Shown: positions 7,182 through 16,447 of the stretch, piece by piece
Layout of the letters: every line of letters begins with the position of its first letter
Numbering within the stretch: the stretch's first letter is position 1
IMG/VR virus record: IMGVR_UViG_3300018083_000005
Location: 1-57,639 of that record
Length of the DNA: 57,639 nt
Source of the DNA: a virus
Strand: one strand, 5' to 3'
Translations under genes and position numbers: made by a program
Notes under the pieces: generated by a model
Databases searched by the model: none
What the model saw: only the letters and a program-made list of their open reading frames with translations
What the model was told of the DNA's origin: nothing

Positions 7182-7604
7182 ATGGCGACATTTGCGATCT
7201 TCTATAAGGAGCAAGACCTCACTGCGATAGCAGCGTGGGCGACTTCTCCTGATCTAATTACAGGAGCAGAACGCAACTACGCCAATCGTCTTTGGAACGG
7301 GGGATTGAATCAATGGGCCTCTGCCCCTCAAGCAGCACAGGATACAAACGAAGCCTGCGTAATCATTCCGTTTGAACCAATCCCAGGTGAGATTGACCCC
7401 GATGCAACTTGGAGTCAACTTCCTGATGGTAAGTGGCTCGTTTGTGATCCGACCATGCGCCGTATTGTAATATCTGGTACGCAAGTTTCTAAGGCACAGA
7501 CGGTGGCGTGGCTACGGCAACTTGCAGTCAATCATCCAAACGCAATCTACATGGATGCTATTGCAGAAGATGTGCAGAACACGGCAAAGGAGCCGTATCC
7601 GTAA
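7182..7604 (+). CDS. Unknown protein in the virion block, 140 residues
   Basis: ATG follows ACGGAGAAAATAG. The product is soluble and mixed alpha/beta, with acidic middle and C-terminal segments. It has no membrane span or cysteine motif. It directly precedes the 404-residue lectin-like gene with no gap. It may assist or be part of the same structure, but this rests on position only. Confidence 0.6.
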   Translation: MATFAIFYKEQDLTAIAAWATSPDLITGAERNYANRLWNGGLNQWASAPQAAQDTNEACVIIPFEPIPGEIDPDATWSQLPDGKWLVCDPTMRRIVISGTQVSKAQTVAWLRQLAVNHPNAIYMDAIAEDVQNTAKEPYP

Positions 7605-8819
7605 ATGGCAAGATTGATCACCGGCGGATTTGAGTGGAATAGTATCTACGCGGATGCATCGCCCTATGTCACTGGTACTGCAACGATTGCGGCTGCTGCT
7701 GCACGAACAGGATCGTATGGCCTGCGACTAGGTGATAGCCAGTTTATTGGATACACGATTCCAGGGGCAGTTGTGTCTCGCACGTATTTTCACCGTTTTT
7801 ATCTTAGAACGAGTGCTGCTCCTGCTGTAGCTTCACGACTCTGGGTTGCATCTGACCTTTCAAGTGGACTTGATCCGTTTCTAAGACTCAATACTGACCT
7901 AACCCTTCAGGCCATGTACGACACTAATAGTCCTGTAGCCCTTGGCTCACCGTCTGCTGCACTTTCGACAAATACTTGGTATCGGATCGAGTGTTCCTAT
8001 CGAATAAATACCAGCACGAACGATGACGCCTTCGAAGTTCTGATTGACGGCACATCTTTGGCGTCGTCTACCACGCTAAACCTTGGAACTGGTGCCATCG
8101 TCCGCTTTGCTATTGGCTCTAGCGCCCAAGCTCACGGCGTAAATCTTGACTTCGACGATATAGCTGTCAACGATGATCAGGGTGCTAGTCAGAACTCTTG
8201 GCCGGGGTCGGGGAACGTCGTCTTGTGTCTCCCCATCTCCGATTCTCAGGATGGATCATGGACAGGCGGTGCAGGTGGCACAGGTATTGACCTTTCGCTC
8301 GCAGTAAAGAACACCCCTCCGACGGGTACCGCGACAGAAACGGATACAACGCAGATAGAATCTATTGATGCGTCTGGTGATAACGCCACCGACGAGTACC
8401 GCGCTAATCTCACAACATATACCAATGCTGGTATTGGAGGAAGCGATACCATTACCCTGATCCAACCTATGTGTATCCATGGCGAGGACGTGGGGACGGG
8501 CACGAAGACTGGATCATTAGGATTGCAAGCAAATCCTTCTCAGACCTATGCCACCTTTACATATGCTGATGATATTGGGGCGCTAGCAACGTTTGGTGGT
8601 GCTTTCGATACAAACTGGAAAACTAAAAATGGTGCCCCTGTTTACGCACCGTCAGTCACTCTGGGGTCGTCGCCAGTTCTTGCAGTTCGTAAAACGGATG
8701 CAGGTACTCGCGTTGCATCGGTATGCGCTATGGGTTTGTACGTAGACTATATTCCCGCTGCTGGTGGCGCGACAGAAGACGTATTTCCATATGTCGGCGG
8801 CGGATACTTTCCTACTTAG
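7605..8819 (+). CDS. LamG/concanavalin-like virion protein, 404 residues
   Basis: Residues 1-195 have the sequence character of a LamG/concanavalin jelly roll: GxRTGSYGLRLG early, then an NTWYRIECSYRI strand, an FEVLIDGTSLASS strand, and a closing DFDDIAVNDD. The second half is a different beta-rich domain with ATFGGAFDTNWKTKNG. Such domains bind carbohydrate or protein surfaces, so a host-adhesion role is plausible. It stands seven genes upstream of the terminase, away from the tail-tip genes, which favours a capsid-attached fibre. Confidence 0.6.
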   Translation: MARLITGGFEWNSIYADASPYVTGTATIAAAAARTGSYGLRLGDSQFIGYTIPGAVVSRTYFHRFYLRTSAAPAVASRLWVASDLSSGLDPFLRLNTDLTLQAMYDTNSPVALGSPSAALSTNTWYRIECSYRINTSTNDDAFEVLIDGTSLASSTTLNLGTGAIVRFAIGSSAQAHGVNLDFDDIAVNDDQGASQNSWPGSGNVVLCLPISDSQDGSWTGGAGGTGIDLSLAVKNTPPTGTATETDTTQIESIDASGDNATDEYRANLTTYTNAGIGGSDTITLIQPMCIHGEDVGTGTKTGSLGLQANPSQTYATFTYADDIGALATFGGAFDTNWKTKNGAPVYAPSVTLGSSPVLAVRKTDAGTRVASVCAMGLYVDYIPAAGGATEDVFPYVGGGYFPT

Positions 8820-8827
8820 GAGTAAAT

Positions 8828-9265
8828 ATGCAGAAGCCACTTATTGCAGGTATAGCTGTCGGTATTATTCTACTTATTAGTGGTGGAGCTACAGCCGTTC
8901 AGTTAAGTGCAAATTCGACGGCGATCAATCCTGCACTTGGCGCACCCCCCGTGAGAGTTGTATCTGTTAGTGATACTGCTATTCAACTGGACTATGGGCC
9001 GTCGCAACCTGGCCCATTCAAAGCAGGTGTAGCAAAGGCAACGTCACTGGTAATTAACTGGCCCGCATCAATAGATACACTTCATCCAATAGGTCTTACA
9101 TACACAGTTGTCAAGGATGGCGTAGTTATCAATTCAGGACTCGTCGGTAACTCTATTAAAGTAAGTTTTTCTCCAAAGATACGTTCATTCAGATTTTGTG
9201 TTAAAGCTGTAAACTCTGCAGGTATATCCTCGCCGTTTGGTTGTACAACTTTTACAGGACAGTAA
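8828..9265 (+). CDS. Membrane-anchored FnIII-like protein, 145 residues
   Basis: ATG at 8828 follows AGGAGTAAAT; the longer frame from 8723 has no ribosome site. Residues 5-25 are a hydrophobic signal-anchor (GIAVGIILLISGGATAV). The remainder reads as a fibronectin type III-like beta sandwich with SLVINWPAS and FRFCVKAVNSAGISSPFG and two cysteines that could pair. It is probably exported to the cell surface or carried on the virion. Overlaps the regulator gene downstream as TAATG. Confidence 0.6.
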   Translation: MQKPLIAGIAVGIILLISGGATAVQLSANSTAINPALGAPPVRVVSVSDTAIQLDYGPSQPGPFKAGVAKATSLVINWPASIDTLHPIGLTYTVVKDGVVINSGLVGNSIKVSFSPKIRSFRFCVKAVNSAGISSPFGCTTFTGQ

Positions 9266-9657
9266 TGTATGATGCGGATACTCTGCTACAAAGATGGCTT
9301 GCAGATGAATCCGATCGCGCAGAACGTGCATGGGATAATCTAATCAATGCGATACGTAAAGCTCCAAATATTCCACTACATGATCTAGATAAATGGATTG
9401 AACTCAATCATCAACTGCCCCGTACAGGGCGGGATGATCGTAGACCAAGACCGAAGATCGTGGACAAACTAACTAAGAGACAAGAGCAGGTATTGCAGAT
9501 GTATGCCAGTGGTCTATCCCGTGAGGAGATTGGTCAGAGACTCGGGATATCTCCTGAGACAGTGAAGAATCACTTTGCTAGAGCGCGTTATAGACTAGGA
9601 GCATTGACTTCTGCAAATGCTGTTGCCATTGCTATACGAGAAGGTTTCATTAAATAG
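9265..9657 (+). CDS. LuxR/GerE-type DNA-binding protein, 130 residues
   Basis: The C-terminal 62 residues form a LuxR-family helix-turn-helix: LTKRQEQVLQMYASGLSREE, then IGQRLGISPETVKNHFARAR with conserved Glu, Leu and Val positions and a closing AIREGFIK. The N-terminal half is a helical segment rather than a receiver or ligand-binding domain. It is embedded in the late operon just upstream of packaging genes, where it could adjust late transcription. A second LuxR-type protein lies at 42418-42621. The start at 9265 (TAATG overlap) is preferred over a TTG at 9241. Confidence 0.8.
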   Translation: MYDADTLLQRWLADESDRAERAWDNLINAIRKAPNIPLHDLDKWIELNHQLPRTGRDDRRPRPKIVDKLTKRQEQVLQMYASGLSREEIGQRLGISPETVKNHFARARYRLGALTSANAVAIAIREGFIK

Positions 9658-9867
9658 ATGCCTCTACTACTCCTTTGGCATCCGAGAGTCACGCATGCTG
9701 TTGTTGTTCCGCTGGAACTGGAAATCGTTGGTTATACACGTAGATGGACAGTTGCAGAACCACGCAGAAGATGGGCTGTTACTGGCTATACGCAACGCTG
9801 GCAAGTTATCGTATATGCGGCCCGATGGGTCATAATGGAAGCTAGGAGGGTGCTATGGAAGTTATAA
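9658..9867 (+). CDS. Small Trp/Arg-repeat protein, 69 residues
   Basis: ATG directly follows the stop of the regulator gene. The product carries three or four short repeats of the type YTRRWxV / RRRWAVTGYTQRW, each a beta strand with an aromatic-basic edge. It is strongly basic. The end overlaps the next gene by 13 bases. Function unknown; the repeat pattern argues that it is a real gene rather than chance. Confidence 0.5.
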   Translation: MPLLLLWHPRVTHAVVVPLELEIVGYTRRWTVAEPRRRWAVTGYTQRWQVIVYAARWVIMEARRVLWKL

Positions 9868-10175
9868 AGAAGGGTTCGGTGGAGTCACTCCTAGTTGCTC
9901 TGGGTGACAGGCTGAACAACATTACTACACTTAGTGGGGTGACTAATCTGAAGTTCGATACCAAGAAAAAGTCAGACAACAGTGCCATCGAGACTAACAA
10001 GACGGTCGTACTAGATGCTGACTATCCTATGACCGCTATTTGTGAAATCGATTCTACTCTCGCTGGTTACGATATTACTCCTGACGATGCAGAATTCAAA
10101 CTGTACGTCAAATACACGGCTGGTACTGAGGCTCCTATCCTTGGGCCACTGTACTTTAGAGTGGAGGATGACTGA
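9855..10175 (+). CDS. Beta-rich small protein, 106 residues
   Basis: Strong site GGAGG before ATG at 9855. It begins MEVIKKGSVESLLVALGDRL and continues with alternating strands and an acidic end (YFRVEDD). The pattern fits a small virion or tail-accessory domain. It overlaps the next gene as TGATGA and lies two genes before the terminase. Function unknown. Confidence 0.6.
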   Translation: MEVIKKGSVESLLVALGDRLNNITTLSGVTNLKFDTKKKSDNSAIETNKTVVLDADYPMTAICEIDSTLAGYDITPDDAEFKLYVKYTAGTEAPILGPLYFRVEDD

Positions 10176-10384
10176 TGACTAAAACTGAGGAAGTAGAAGC
10201 TGATAGAGAAGTCATCAGGGTCATGGAGTGGCGAGCAGGCTGGTTACGCGCTGGCGGGTTTACTAAGCGTAATGCTAACCTCCTCGCATGTAGTAACATC
10301 GACTGGCGCTATGCGAATAAAGTCCTGAAAGATGCCCTCGACAAAGGTTACGATCAAGATTTCGTAATGACACTTATCTCATGA
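10175..10384 (+). CDS. Small helical protein upstream of terminase, 69 residues
   Basis: All-helical with NANLLACSNIDWRYANKVLK, which can be read as a helix-turn-helix-like pair. It overlaps both neighbours by four bases, the downstream one being the large terminase. By position it is a candidate small terminase or DNA-recognition partner, although it is much shorter than usual small terminases. This is inference from context only. Confidence 0.5.
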   Translation: MTKTEEVEADREVIRVMEWRAGWLRAGGFTKRNANLLACSNIDWRYANKVLKDALDKGYDQDFVMTLIS

Positions 10385-11781
10385 TCGATCCAGAACGCAA
10401 AGCGTACATCTTCAATGAGTTGGGCTATACGGCCCATTCGCCTAAGCAACAGGCTATCCATGATTCCGATGCGCGGTTCAAGGTACTCGCCTGTGGCCGT
10501 CGTTATGGAAAGACCACCTTCGGCGGTAATGAATTAACTGCGGCTCTCATGGACTATGACGATCCCGGCTGGTACTGGATCGTCGGCCCGAAGTACACAC
10601 TAGGTGAAAAGGAATTCCGCGTCGTCTTCGCCAACATCATACGCAAGCTCAAGCTAGGTGCCAAAGTCAAGAAGTCGTATAACGTCAAGCAAGGCGACAT
10701 GGTTATCGAAATGCCGTGGGGTTCGATCCTTGAGGTCAAGTCGGCTGAGCGGCAGGACACCCTGCTAGGAGAAGGTCTGTCCGGCGTCGTCATGGCCGAG
10801 GCTGCGCGGCATACCTCAGAGACATGGGAACAGTATGTACGTCCTGCGCTGGCAGACAAGCGTGGATGGGCCATCTTCGCATCTACCCCTCGCGGCTACA
10901 ACTGGTACCAGGGATTATGGATGCTTGGTCAGAATCGACTCATGCATCCTCAGTACGAATCGTGGCGCTTGCCCTCATGGGAGAATCCCATCGTTTATCC
11001 CGGTGGGCGTGAAGACCCTGAGATAATTGAACAGGAACAGCGTGTATCTCCTCAGTGGTTCGCACAGGAGCTTGCGGCTGAGTTCACAGCATACGCTGGC
11101 AAGATTTACGATGAATTCGATCAGAACATTCACGTCAAGCATATCGAGTACAACCCACTATGGACAAACGTGTGGGCATTGGACTACGGATGGACAAACC
11201 AGTTTGTCTGTCTAGACGTAATGATCGATCCAGAGGATAACTTTCATGTATGGCGCGAATACATGGTAACAGAGAAGACCACGTTTGAGCATGCTGGTCT
11301 ACTCCTGAAGCGTTCAGACAATCCACCTGATTACCATGTCGATTGGGGAGGAGGCGATCCTAGAGGCCCGGATCAAGCAAACACCATTGCGATAATCACT
11401 GGTGTCCAGATTTACAGCAGTGATATTGGTGAAGGTAATGCTCATGAATCGTGGACGCTCGGTGTCGAACATGTTAAGCAGCTACTCAAGGTGCAACCTA
11501 ATGGTTTGCCTAAGCTGACCATTGATCCTTCCTGTGTAAATCTTATTCGACAGATGGATCAGTTGCATGCCCCTGATCCCAAAGAAGGCAAGAATGCCCC
11601 TGAAGGTCAACATAAGCATGATGATCACGGGCCTGATGCACTTCGTTACTTGGTCGGTCAGTATTTCGAGTCGGGCGCAGGATCATCCCTGGGCGATATC
11701 TACGGTAAGGGCATGAGGCAGACCGAAGCCATGACGTTTTTCCAAAATAATTCGCCAATGGCAAGGAATGCAAGATTTTGA
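10381..11781 (+). CDS. terL: Terminase large subunit, 466 residues
   Basis: ATP-driven DNA packaging motor and nuclease. Walker A CGRRYGKT is at residues 38-45, and Walker B (LSGVVMAEA) with the catalytic Glu is at about 133-140. The coupling motif FASTPRG is at about 167-173. The C-terminal RNase H-like nuclease begins with WALDYGWTNQFV (first Asp at about residue 264) and has a late KHDDHGPDALRY acidic cluster. Length is normal for the family. It overlaps the upstream small helical gene by ATGA and the portal gene by TTGA, forming the packaging core of the late block. Confidence 0.95.
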   Translation: MIDPERKAYIFNELGYTAHSPKQQAIHDSDARFKVLACGRRYGKTTFGGNELTAALMDYDDPGWYWIVGPKYTLGEKEFRVVFANIIRKLKLGAKVKKSYNVKQGDMVIEMPWGSILEVKSAERQDTLLGEGLSGVVMAEAARHTSETWEQYVRPALADKRGWAIFASTPRGYNWYQGLWMLGQNRLMHPQYESWRLPSWENPIVYPGGREDPEIIEQEQRVSPQWFAQELAAEFTAYAGKIYDEFDQNIHVKHIEYNPLWTNVWALDYGWTNQFVCLDVMIDPEDNFHVWREYMVTEKTTFEHAGLLLKRSDNPPDYHVDWGGGDPRGPDQANTIAIITGVQIYSSDIGEGNAHESWTLGVEHVKQLLKVQPNGLPKLTIDPSCVNLIRQMDQLHAPDPKEGKNAPEGQHKHDDHGPDALRYLVGQYFESGAGSSLGDIYGKGMRQTEAMTFFQNNSPMARNARF

Positions 11782-13265
11782 GTACGATCACAGATGCAGA
11801 GCTAGTTGAGTTTGTCCTAGAGCATCCCGAATATACGGGGCTGGTAATTACGCCTGAGCGTAAGCCTTCACTCTGGGACAGGATCAGTGGTAATCAAGCC
11901 ACGGCAACTACTGATCCACGGAGAGTCGTCAGCGGTACTTCATACGCTGCCAAAGGGTCAATCAGTACGAAGGCTGTTGGAGTCGAGCTAGGTTCATCGC
12001 GTGGCGGACTTCTCCGCGATGTGGTGCCTGCACTAGCCGCTCGCAACCAGGCGTTCGCAATATATGACGAAATGGCTAACGGCGATGGTGCCGTTGACGT
12101 TTCTCTCCGCGCTGCAAAGATGCCCGTCATGGGAGCCAACTACTTCGTAGAGGCTTTCGATGAATCAGAGGAAGCGGCGGTCATTGCAGAATTCGTAGAG
12201 TACAATCTTCTTGAAGGTTCTAACTCTCCATTCTTGAACGTGTTGGAGGATATCCTCCGCATGTATGAATTCGGTTATTCGGTACTGGAAAAGGTATACG
12301 AGGAGCGCGAATGGTCGCCCCGCAAGACGGGAGCTAATCGGCGCAAATACACGATGCTGCGGAAGCTGTCTCCTCGTCCTACCCCGACTATCAAGGAGAT
12401 AGTCTATGACAACAACGGTGGGCCTGTTGAATTTGTACAGGCTGCTGTACAAGCCGATGGTAAGCCTATCGATAAGAAAATTCCAATCGAAAAGCTTGTC
12501 GTCTTCACTCACAATAGGAAGGGTGGAAATCTGGAAGGGAAGTCCCTCCTGAGAACCGCCTATCGTTCATGGTACTTCAAAACCAATCTATACAATATTG
12601 ACGGTATCCAGAAGGAACGTCATGGTATGGGCTTCCCGGTTGTTGAGCTTCCGCCAGGATACAAGGATGACGACGTTACGGCTGCAGTCGAGCTTGTTCG
12701 GAACATTCGCACGAATGAACATGGTGGTGCTGTTATTCCGCCCAAGTGGGTTCTCAGATTCCTTGAACTGCCGGGACAGCCTGTGAACGTTCTTGAATCG
12801 ATTGAACACCATAACGGTCAGATCATGCTCAATACCATGACCCAATTTCTGCTACTCGGAATCTCCGGGGCGGGGGGTGGACGTGCTACTTCTGGATCAC
12901 AGCAGGACATGTTCAACAAGTCACTACGCTATGTGGCTAACCAAATCTGTGAATCGATCAACCTCTACTGCATCCCCTACTTGGTGGGTTATAATTTCAC
13001 GACGGACAAGTTTCCGAAGCTTCGGGCGCGTAACCTAGGTGAAACGAAAGACCTGCAACAGTGGGCGTCTGCAATGGCGAACCTCAAGGGACAGGGACTT
13101 GTCAACTGGACACCTGAAACTGAGGAATGGGTGCGAGAAGTGATTGATGCACCACTCACGCCGGGTAAGCCTCCTGTGGAGGGGTCAACGGCCTCTCAAA
13201 AAGGTAACGTGACTTCACAGAACGACGGCAATAGCAATGCCGCTACGGATAACGCGGAGGGTTAA
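11778..13265 (+). CDS. Portal protein, Mu gp29-like (DUF935), 495 residues
   Basis: Forms the dodecameric head vertex through which DNA passes. Support comes from position between terminase and protease, length, and family-like segments: EFGYSVLEKVYEE, GNLEGKSLLRTAYRSWYFK, and ERHGMGFPVVELPPG. The start is TTG in TTGA overlap with terL, with AAGGA ten bases before; no ATG occurs until residue 96 or so. The C terminus is a low-complexity Ser/Asn/Gly tail. The pairing with an S49-type protease is known from several Mu-like and siphovirus head modules. Confidence 0.88.
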   Translation: MSTITDAELVEFVLEHPEYTGLVITPERKPSLWDRISGNQATATTDPRRVVSGTSYAAKGSISTKAVGVELGSSRGGLLRDVVPALAARNQAFAIYDEMANGDGAVDVSLRAAKMPVMGANYFVEAFDESEEAAVIAEFVEYNLLEGSNSPFLNVLEDILRMYEFGYSVLEKVYEEREWSPRKTGANRRKYTMLRKLSPRPTPTIKEIVYDNNGGPVEFVQAAVQADGKPIDKKIPIEKLVVFTHNRKGGNLEGKSLLRTAYRSWYFKTNLYNIDGIQKERHGMGFPVVELPPGYKDDDVTAAVELVRNIRTNEHGGAVIPPKWVLRFLELPGQPVNVLESIEHHNGQIMLNTMTQFLLLGISGAGGGRATSGSQQDMFNKSLRYVANQICESINLYCIPYLVGYNFTTDKFPKLRARNLGETKDLQQWASAMANLKGQGLVNWTPETEEWVREVIDAPLTPGKPPVEGSTASQKGNVTSQNDGNSNAATDNAEG

Positions 13266-14992
13266 TGAAGGACTACTCACAGATTGTCACAAAGGTAACA
13301 TCTACACCATGGATGATTACGCCTACATCCTTGCGGATGATTCTCGACATTCTCGACCAGCACATGTCGGGTAACCATAAAATTGAGCAGGGTATGTTCG
13401 ATGTGGGTGAAAGCAATGCTCCACTAGCCATGCGAGTAGGCTCTGTGGGGGTTTTGTCCCTGAGTGGGCCGATCTTCCCGAAGGCGAACATGATGACGGA
13501 AATGAGTGGAGCTACATCGCTTCAGCAGTTCCGTAACGAGTTCAATGGACTCCTACATGATGATGCAGTCAAGTCCATTCTACTCGACATTGATTCGCCT
13601 GGTGGACTTAGCGATATGGTTGACGAGATGGCTACAGAGATTCATGAGGCTAATAGCATTAAGCCTATTATCTCAGTTGCCAATACCGCAGCTAATTCCG
13701 CAGCGTACTATCTTGCATCGCAGGCTAGCAAGATGTACGTGACTCCATCAGGACAGATTGGTTCAATCGGTACGTTTATGGTACATACCGATGAAAGTCA
13801 GGCACGTGAGCAGAAGGGTGTAAAGCAAACGATTATCAAAGCCGGTCGCTTTAAGGCTATTCCGTTTGAGCCTCTTACACCTGAATCTGAGGATCATCTA
13901 CAGAGCCTAGTTGATCAGACCAACGATAAGTTTGTGAGTGCAGTTGCGCGTGGTCGCGGCGTAGATGATCAGTATGTTCGTGAAAACTTCGGTGAAGGTG
14001 GAATCGTCAGTCCTGATCATGCTCTTGAAGTAGGCATGATTGACGGTATCTATACCTTCGATGAAGTCCTTGACAGTATGAGTCTACCAGTTGGAGGTGG
14101 TGCATCGGCATATCAGACTAGCCTAGTGGTTCCGATGATTAGTGGAACTATTACCAGTCCACTAACTGTTACGACTTCGGGTACTGGTATTGATTGGCCT
14201 GATACTTGGGGCATCCCTGGTCGTAAGCAATATGACGCTGGTAAGGAACACTCGGAACCCGGCACAGGACAGGGAGGCGAACCTACTCCACGGGAGTCTC
14301 CAAATAAGGATGATAAAGCCATCGAAGGAGGATGGAGGCGCGATCCGCCACCTATTGCATATGAGGAACAGGAGGAAAGTGCAGTGAATAGAGCATGGAT
14401 GGAGGCTAGGGCCACCGTACTCGGAATCGATTTTGATGACGAGACTTCGGATGAAGGTCTTGCCAATGAGATTCAGGCGCGCATCGAAGAAATCGTTGTG
14501 CCTCTGAATACTGCTACGGCTGATGCCGTTAAGCAGCGTGAGTTTGCAGATCAGTACCCTGAGCAGGCAGCACTTCTCAATAAGCTCAAGGCTGATCAGG
14601 CTGCAACTGAGGCTCACACGTTCGCAGAGAGCTTTGCACGTTTTGAGGGTGAGAAGAAGGGTTACTCGACTCTCGTTCGTGACAAGATCGAAGAAGCACA
14701 CAAGAGTGTTGCACTTCGGCAGTTTTCGCATGATGATCTAAAGGAACTTCTCGACCTTACGACTTCCAAGGAAGCCGTTGTGGAGTGGGGCGAGACTGGT
14801 TCATCGCGTGAGGGCGAGCAGACGAGCAACGTTGCTCCTACGCGCAACTTCGTTGAGGATCGCAAGCAGTTCGCTGAGCTTGTTAGGAGTGCAATGACTG
14901 AGGACAATCTGACTCAGGCGGCTGCAATTGCTCATGTTTCAGAACAGAATCCTGAGCTTGCACAGGCATATCTTACCGGGCACGTTAAGTAG
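13265..14992 (+). CDS. S49-family head maturation protease fused to scaffold, 575 residues
   Basis: The N-terminal 260 residues are an SppA/S49 serine protease. The nucleophile Ser is at about residue 145 (TAANSAAYYLASQA) and the catalytic Lys at about 197 (AGRFKA), with LLDIDSPGG near 110 as oxyanion region. After a Pro/Gly-rich linker (about 290-370) the C-terminal 200 residues are acidic and helical, as expected of a scaffold removed by self-cleavage. The fusion makes the gene about twice the length of the protease alone. TAATG overlap with portal; the decoration protein follows. Confidence 0.9.
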   Translation: MKDYSQIVTKVTSTPWMITPTSLRMILDILDQHMSGNHKIEQGMFDVGESNAPLAMRVGSVGVLSLSGPIFPKANMMTEMSGATSLQQFRNEFNGLLHDDAVKSILLDIDSPGGLSDMVDEMATEIHEANSIKPIISVANTAANSAAYYLASQASKMYVTPSGQIGSIGTFMVHTDESQAREQKGVKQTIIKAGRFKAIPFEPLTPESEDHLQSLVDQTNDKFVSAVARGRGVDDQYVRENFGEGGIVSPDHALEVGMIDGIYTFDEVLDSMSLPVGGGASAYQTSLVVPMISGTITSPLTVTTSGTGIDWPDTWGIPGRKQYDAGKEHSEPGTGQGGEPTPRESPNKDDKAIEGGWRRDPPPIAYEEQEESAVNRAWMEARATVLGIDFDDETSDEGLANEIQARIEEIVVPLNTATADAVKQREFADQYPEQAALLNKLKADQAATEAHTFAESFARFEGEKKGYSTLVRDKIEEAHKSVALRQFSHDDLKELLDLTTSKEAVVEWGETGSSREGEQTSNVAPTRNFVEDRKQFAELVRSAMTEDNLTQAAAIAHVSEQNPELAQAYLTGHVK

Positions 14993-15008
14993 AGAGAGGA
15001 GGAAATAA

Positions 15009-15407
15009 ATGCCTGCTAGTGTTACCGCGAACTACCTTCAGCACAAGGGATACAATGCTGCTGCGGCCTTGACGAAGTTTCGCGCTGTCAAGTTTTCTGC
15101 GGCTGAGACTGTAACCCCTGTGACTGCTATCACTGACACTATTGCTGGTATCGTCCAGCATGATGTGACTTCGGGAGAAATCCTGAAGGGCAAGGGTGCA
15201 TCGATTGCAGTCGAAGGCGATTCAATCATGGAAGCTGCAGGCGCAATTGCTATCGGCGTTCAGGTTTGTCTTGCCGCCGATGGTCGTGCGCTTACTCGTA
15301 CAACTGGCAACCGCATCATCGGCCATTGTGTTGAAGCTGCATCCGGTGCAGGGAAATTCTGCCGTGTGCATCTTTCACTCGATGGTGATGTTGCTGGAAC
15401 TGCGTAA
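15009..15407 (+). CDS. Capsid decoration protein, DUF2190-like, 132 residues
   Basis: Strong site GAGGAGG before ATG. The product alternates strands with Gly/Ala-rich turns (KGKGASIAVEGDSIMEAAGA, GVQVCLAADGRAL), the layout of DUF2190-type trimeric capsid cement. It sits between the protease-scaffold and the major capsid gene, exactly where such proteins are found. No catalytic motif. Confidence 0.8.
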   Translation: MPASVTANYLQHKGYNAAAALTKFRAVKFSAAETVTPVTAITDTIAGIVQHDVTSGEILKGKGASIAVEGDSIMEAAGAIAIGVQVCLAADGRALTRTTGNRIIGHCVEAASGAGKFCRVHLSLDGDVAGTA

Positions 15408-15427
15408 GGAAGGGGTGATTTAGAGTC

Positions 15428-16432
15428 ATGATGTATGATCCTGGTACTCTGTACTCCGACCCCATCCTTACGGATTTCTCGGTCGGGTACGCCAATCCCT
15501 CTTTTGTGGGATTGAGGATGATGCCACAGGCTGCTGTTAATACACAGTCTGGTAGGTATCGCGTTTTCGATAGAAGCAAGCGTGTTCGTTTCTTCTCAAG
15601 GCGTGAGCCTGGTACGGTCGCCAATGAAGTGCGCGGAGGCCGCTGGTCTGAAGACACGTTCAAGACTGTTGAGCATTCACTTCAGGCCGCTGTCGCAGAC
15701 GAGGAAAGGCAGGAGCTTAATTCTCAGGGTGGACTCGCCAATGCAACTTTCGGTGGCGCGTTGCAGCTTGACCCCGAGCAGGATGCTGCTGAACTCGTCA
15801 ATAGTTCACTTCAGCTTGAGCATGAACTTGCTGTTGCTGCATTGCTTAGGAACACTGCAACATATCCCGTTGGCAATACTGTCACCCTCGCGGCGGCAGA
15901 TCAGTGGGATAACTATGCGGGTGCAACTTCTGACCCGTTGAAGATCGTTCAGGCCGCTGTTCGTAAGATTCAAAGCCTGATCGGTATTGCACCGAATCGT
16001 ATGCTTATCGGTAGCATCGGCGTCGGTTGGCTTGCTGAGCATCCTGACGTTGTTGCTCGTTTCGCCGGACTCAGCCTTGCTGATCCGGAGGCGTGGAAGA
16101 TTCTCACTGGCTTTGAAGGTGAGATGGTTCTCGTCGGTGACGATAGGTACAACGATAACGATATTCAGGAAGCAACTGAGTCGGCATTGTTTGCGTGGGG
16201 CAAGGACGTTATCCTCGCATACGTGCAGCCTGACATGCAGTTGAACGACCTGTCATTCGGAAAGACTTTCGCACAAATCTATCCGGATGGTTCGACTAAG
16301 CCGACTGATCGTTGGCGTGAGGAGGAGCGCAAGTCTGACCTCGTTCGCACGTCTTGGAAGTACGATCTAAAGGTCACGTCGTCGGTTGCAGGCTACTTGA
16401 TCAAGGACGCCTTCAGTTCGACCGCTTGGTAA
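15428..16432 (+). CDS. Major capsid protein, 334 residues
   Basis: Assigned by position after protease-scaffold and decoration protein, by length, and by sequence character: an N-terminal extended arm (YDPGTLYSDPILTDFSVGY), a central helix with ELVNSSLQLEHELAVAALL, a spine region with IGIAPNRMLIG, and a closing VTSSVAGYLIKDAF. These fit an HK97-fold capsid of the Mu-like/N4-type lineage. A second ATG follows the first by one codon; both are usable. Confidence 0.85.
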   Translation: MMYDPGTLYSDPILTDFSVGYANPSFVGLRMMPQAAVNTQSGRYRVFDRSKRVRFFSRREPGTVANEVRGGRWSEDTFKTVEHSLQAAVADEERQELNSQGGLANATFGGALQLDPEQDAAELVNSSLQLEHELAVAALLRNTATYPVGNTVTLAAADQWDNYAGATSDPLKIVQAAVRKIQSLIGIAPNRMLIGSIGVGWLAEHPDVVARFAGLSLADPEAWKILTGFEGEMVLVGDDRYNDNDIQEATESALFAWGKDVILAYVQPDMQLNDLSFGKTFAQIYPDGSTKPTDRWREEERKSDLVRTSWKYDLKVTSSVAGYLIKDAFSSTAW

Positions 16433-16447
16433 TAGGAGAGGATGCAA

